From Bacillus sp. DTU_2020_1000418_1_SI_GHA_SEK_038 (GTDB lineage: Bacteria > Bacillota > Bacilli > Bacillales > Cytobacillaceae), in contig NZ_CP135435.1 in the NCBI RefSeq assembly GCF_032341175.1, positions 1,984,001 through 2,048,000 of the forward strand: a stretch of DNA of 64,000 bases, read 5' to 3'. Numbering within the stretch: position 1 is the stretch's first letter; each line of letters starts with the position of its first letter. Positions 63,116 to 64,000 of this stretch are shown one piece after another. Under the pieces are notes generated by a model that was given only the letters and a program-made list of their open reading frames with translations, was not told the DNA's origin and searched no databases. The translations under genes were made by a program, and so were the position numbers.

Positions 63116-63406
63116 TTGAAAGTAGAAAAAAGTTTAAGGGTTTGTGAATAGGGCCATAAGTATTACAAAAGTAGTGAGTGTCCAAGTTGTCCTACCTGTT
63201 ATAAAGAGAATAAGCCTAAAAGTGGCTTCCTTTCGAAACTCAGTTCACCTGCAAGAAATGCATTGGTTCACGAAGGGATCGACACTTTGAAGGAACTATC
63301 AAAGTACACTGGAAAAGAAATATTGAAATTTCATGGTATTGGGCCATCTTCCTTACCTATTTTGAGAACTTCATTAGAAGAAGAAGGGTTATCATTTAAC
63401 GAATAA
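63116..63406 (+). pseudogene. RNA polymerase alpha-CTD-like small protein gene with in-frame TAG
   Basis: The frame from TTG reads LKVEKSLRVCE, then TAG (63149-63151), then GHKYYKSSECPSCPTCYKENKPKSGFLSKLSSPARNALVHEGIDTLKELSKYTGKEILKFHGIGPSSLPILRTSLEEEGLSF. The second part is a helix-hairpin-helix domain like the C-terminal domain of RNA polymerase alpha, preceded by a CPSCPTC metal-binding-like segment. Relatives I recall have Lys at the stop position (AAG to TAG is a single change). CTGGAGGGG precedes the start. It is probably a point-mutated gene. Confidence 0.65.
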
Positions 63407-63547
63407 TAAACTACAATTTGTGATGTACTTTACTTAATTAACTGGTGCAAAAATTCAACAGTCGCATCTTGTATAAATGCAGCAGAATACGGTTAAAGAA
63501 ATTAGAATAGTTTCCAGAATATAAATTATCGTTGGAGGATATTTAAT

Positions 63548-63943
63548 ATGAAACCGAAAATAAATATTATTACACTTGCTGTTAATGATTTGGAAAAGTC
63601 GATAGCGTTTTATAAAGATGGATTAGGTTTACCAACTGGAGGGTTAGTTGAAGGTGCAGATCATATTATATTTGAAATGGAAGGCGATCTATCATTAGTT
63701 CTATATCTTCGTTCGGAACTTAGGGAGTTTAATCAATCAAATTCAGTCGAAGAGTCTTCCAAGGTGATTCTGAGCCATGCTGCTGAAAGTAAAGAAGAGG
63801 TTGATTCGATTTTAAAAAATGCAACAGAATTTGGTGCAACACTTCTACCTAATCAGCCAAAGGAATATGATTGGGGATATTCAGGATACTTTAAAGATCT
63901 TGATGGACATATATGGGAAATCGTCTATTTTAATTTGAGTTAA
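63548..63943 (+). CDS. VOC (glyoxalase/bleomycin-resistance) family protein
   Basis: The 131-residue protein is a single VOC domain: ITLAVNDLEKSIAFYKDGLGLP at the start and YSGYFKDLDGHIWEIVYF at the end, with a metal-type Glu in the last strand. Its substrate is unknown. GGAGGATATTTA precedes the ATG. The flanking 63407-63547 and 63944-64000 stretches hold no feature I can support. Confidence 0.85.
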   Translation: MKPKINIITLAVNDLEKSIAFYKDGLGLPTGGLVEGADHIIFEMEGDLSLVLYLRSELREFNQSNSVEESSKVILSHAAESKEEVDSILKNATEFGATLLPNQPKEYDWGYSGYFKDLDGHIWEIVYFNLS

Positions 63944-64000
63944 TAGGTTTTTTCTAATGCCATAACAATTTGGATACATTGATTAATTTAAGGTGAGTAG

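Noticed and set aside
57984..63151. In-frame stops in the accessory region as recoded codons
   Set aside because: The stops are TAA and TAG, not the TGA read by the SelB/selC system, and no suppressor tRNA is visible; mutation is simpler.

Overview
This window comes from a low-GC Bacillaceae chromosome (Bacillus / Cytobacillus / Mesobacillus-like). The first 13.8 kb follows the classical glnA - lexA/yneA/yneB/ynzC - tkt - sirA - yneF - ccdA/ccdB/ccdC - yneK order of Bacillus, with a two-gene ABC exporter and a small Spo0E-type gene inserted. AGGAGG-like ribosome binding sites, Rho-independent terminators, SOS boxes, a Spo0A box and a perfect CcpA cre all fit this assignment.

Layout. 0-13.8 kb: nitrogen assimilation, SOS response, pentose phosphate, sporulation control and cytochrome c biogenesis. 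13.9-18.4 kb: a mixed accessory stretch starting with a selenocysteine tRNA gene (selC), then a secreted SNase/Excalibur nuclease, a holin-like gene, an IS110-family element with a long structured non-coding tail, a YvrJ peptide and a cold-shock gene. 18.4-26.4 kb: sbcDC behind a LexA-box promoter, an ATP-pyrophosphatase, a YwaF-type membrane protein and selB, the partner of selC. selA, selD and a recognisable selenoprotein are not in the window. 26.4-37.1 kb: peptidases, a lipoprotein, a lipoteichoic-acid synthase family protein, a YheO-like regulator with the two-subunit L-serine dehydratase, and an MFS transporter.

37.3-57.2 kb is a dedicated aromatic amino acid catabolic locus. It holds paaABCD + EthD-like + enoyl-CoA hydratase; the regulator paaX; a TrpX-type ABC importer (lipoprotein, permease, ATPase); an operon of thioesterase, phenylalanine dehydrogenase and a complete 2-oxoacid dehydrogenase complex (E1 alpha, E1 beta, E2, E3); and an operon hppD - aminotransferase - flavin reductase - fumarylacetoacetase - homogentisate dioxygenase. 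I read this as uptake of Phe/Tyr, deamination of Phe to phenylpyruvate, direct oxidative decarboxylation to phenylacetyl-CoA (which would bypass PaaK ligase), epoxidation by PaaABC(D), and a parallel tyrosine-homogentisate branch. A shared operator-like motif, CG-N9-CG with an A/T core, sits at the paaA, paaX, importer and thioesterase/PheDH promoters. It may be the PaaX operator, coupling all these units to phenylacetyl-CoA.

57.4-64 kb is an accessory, decaying region. It has a rifampin ADP-ribosyltransferase, a NUDIX hydrolase, a Cys-type glutathione peroxidase, a nitroreductase and a VOC protein, among several broken genes: an HAD phosphatase and a GNAT with internal deletions, three reading frames each interrupted by one stop codon, an IS110 remnant and a phage replication-gene remnant.
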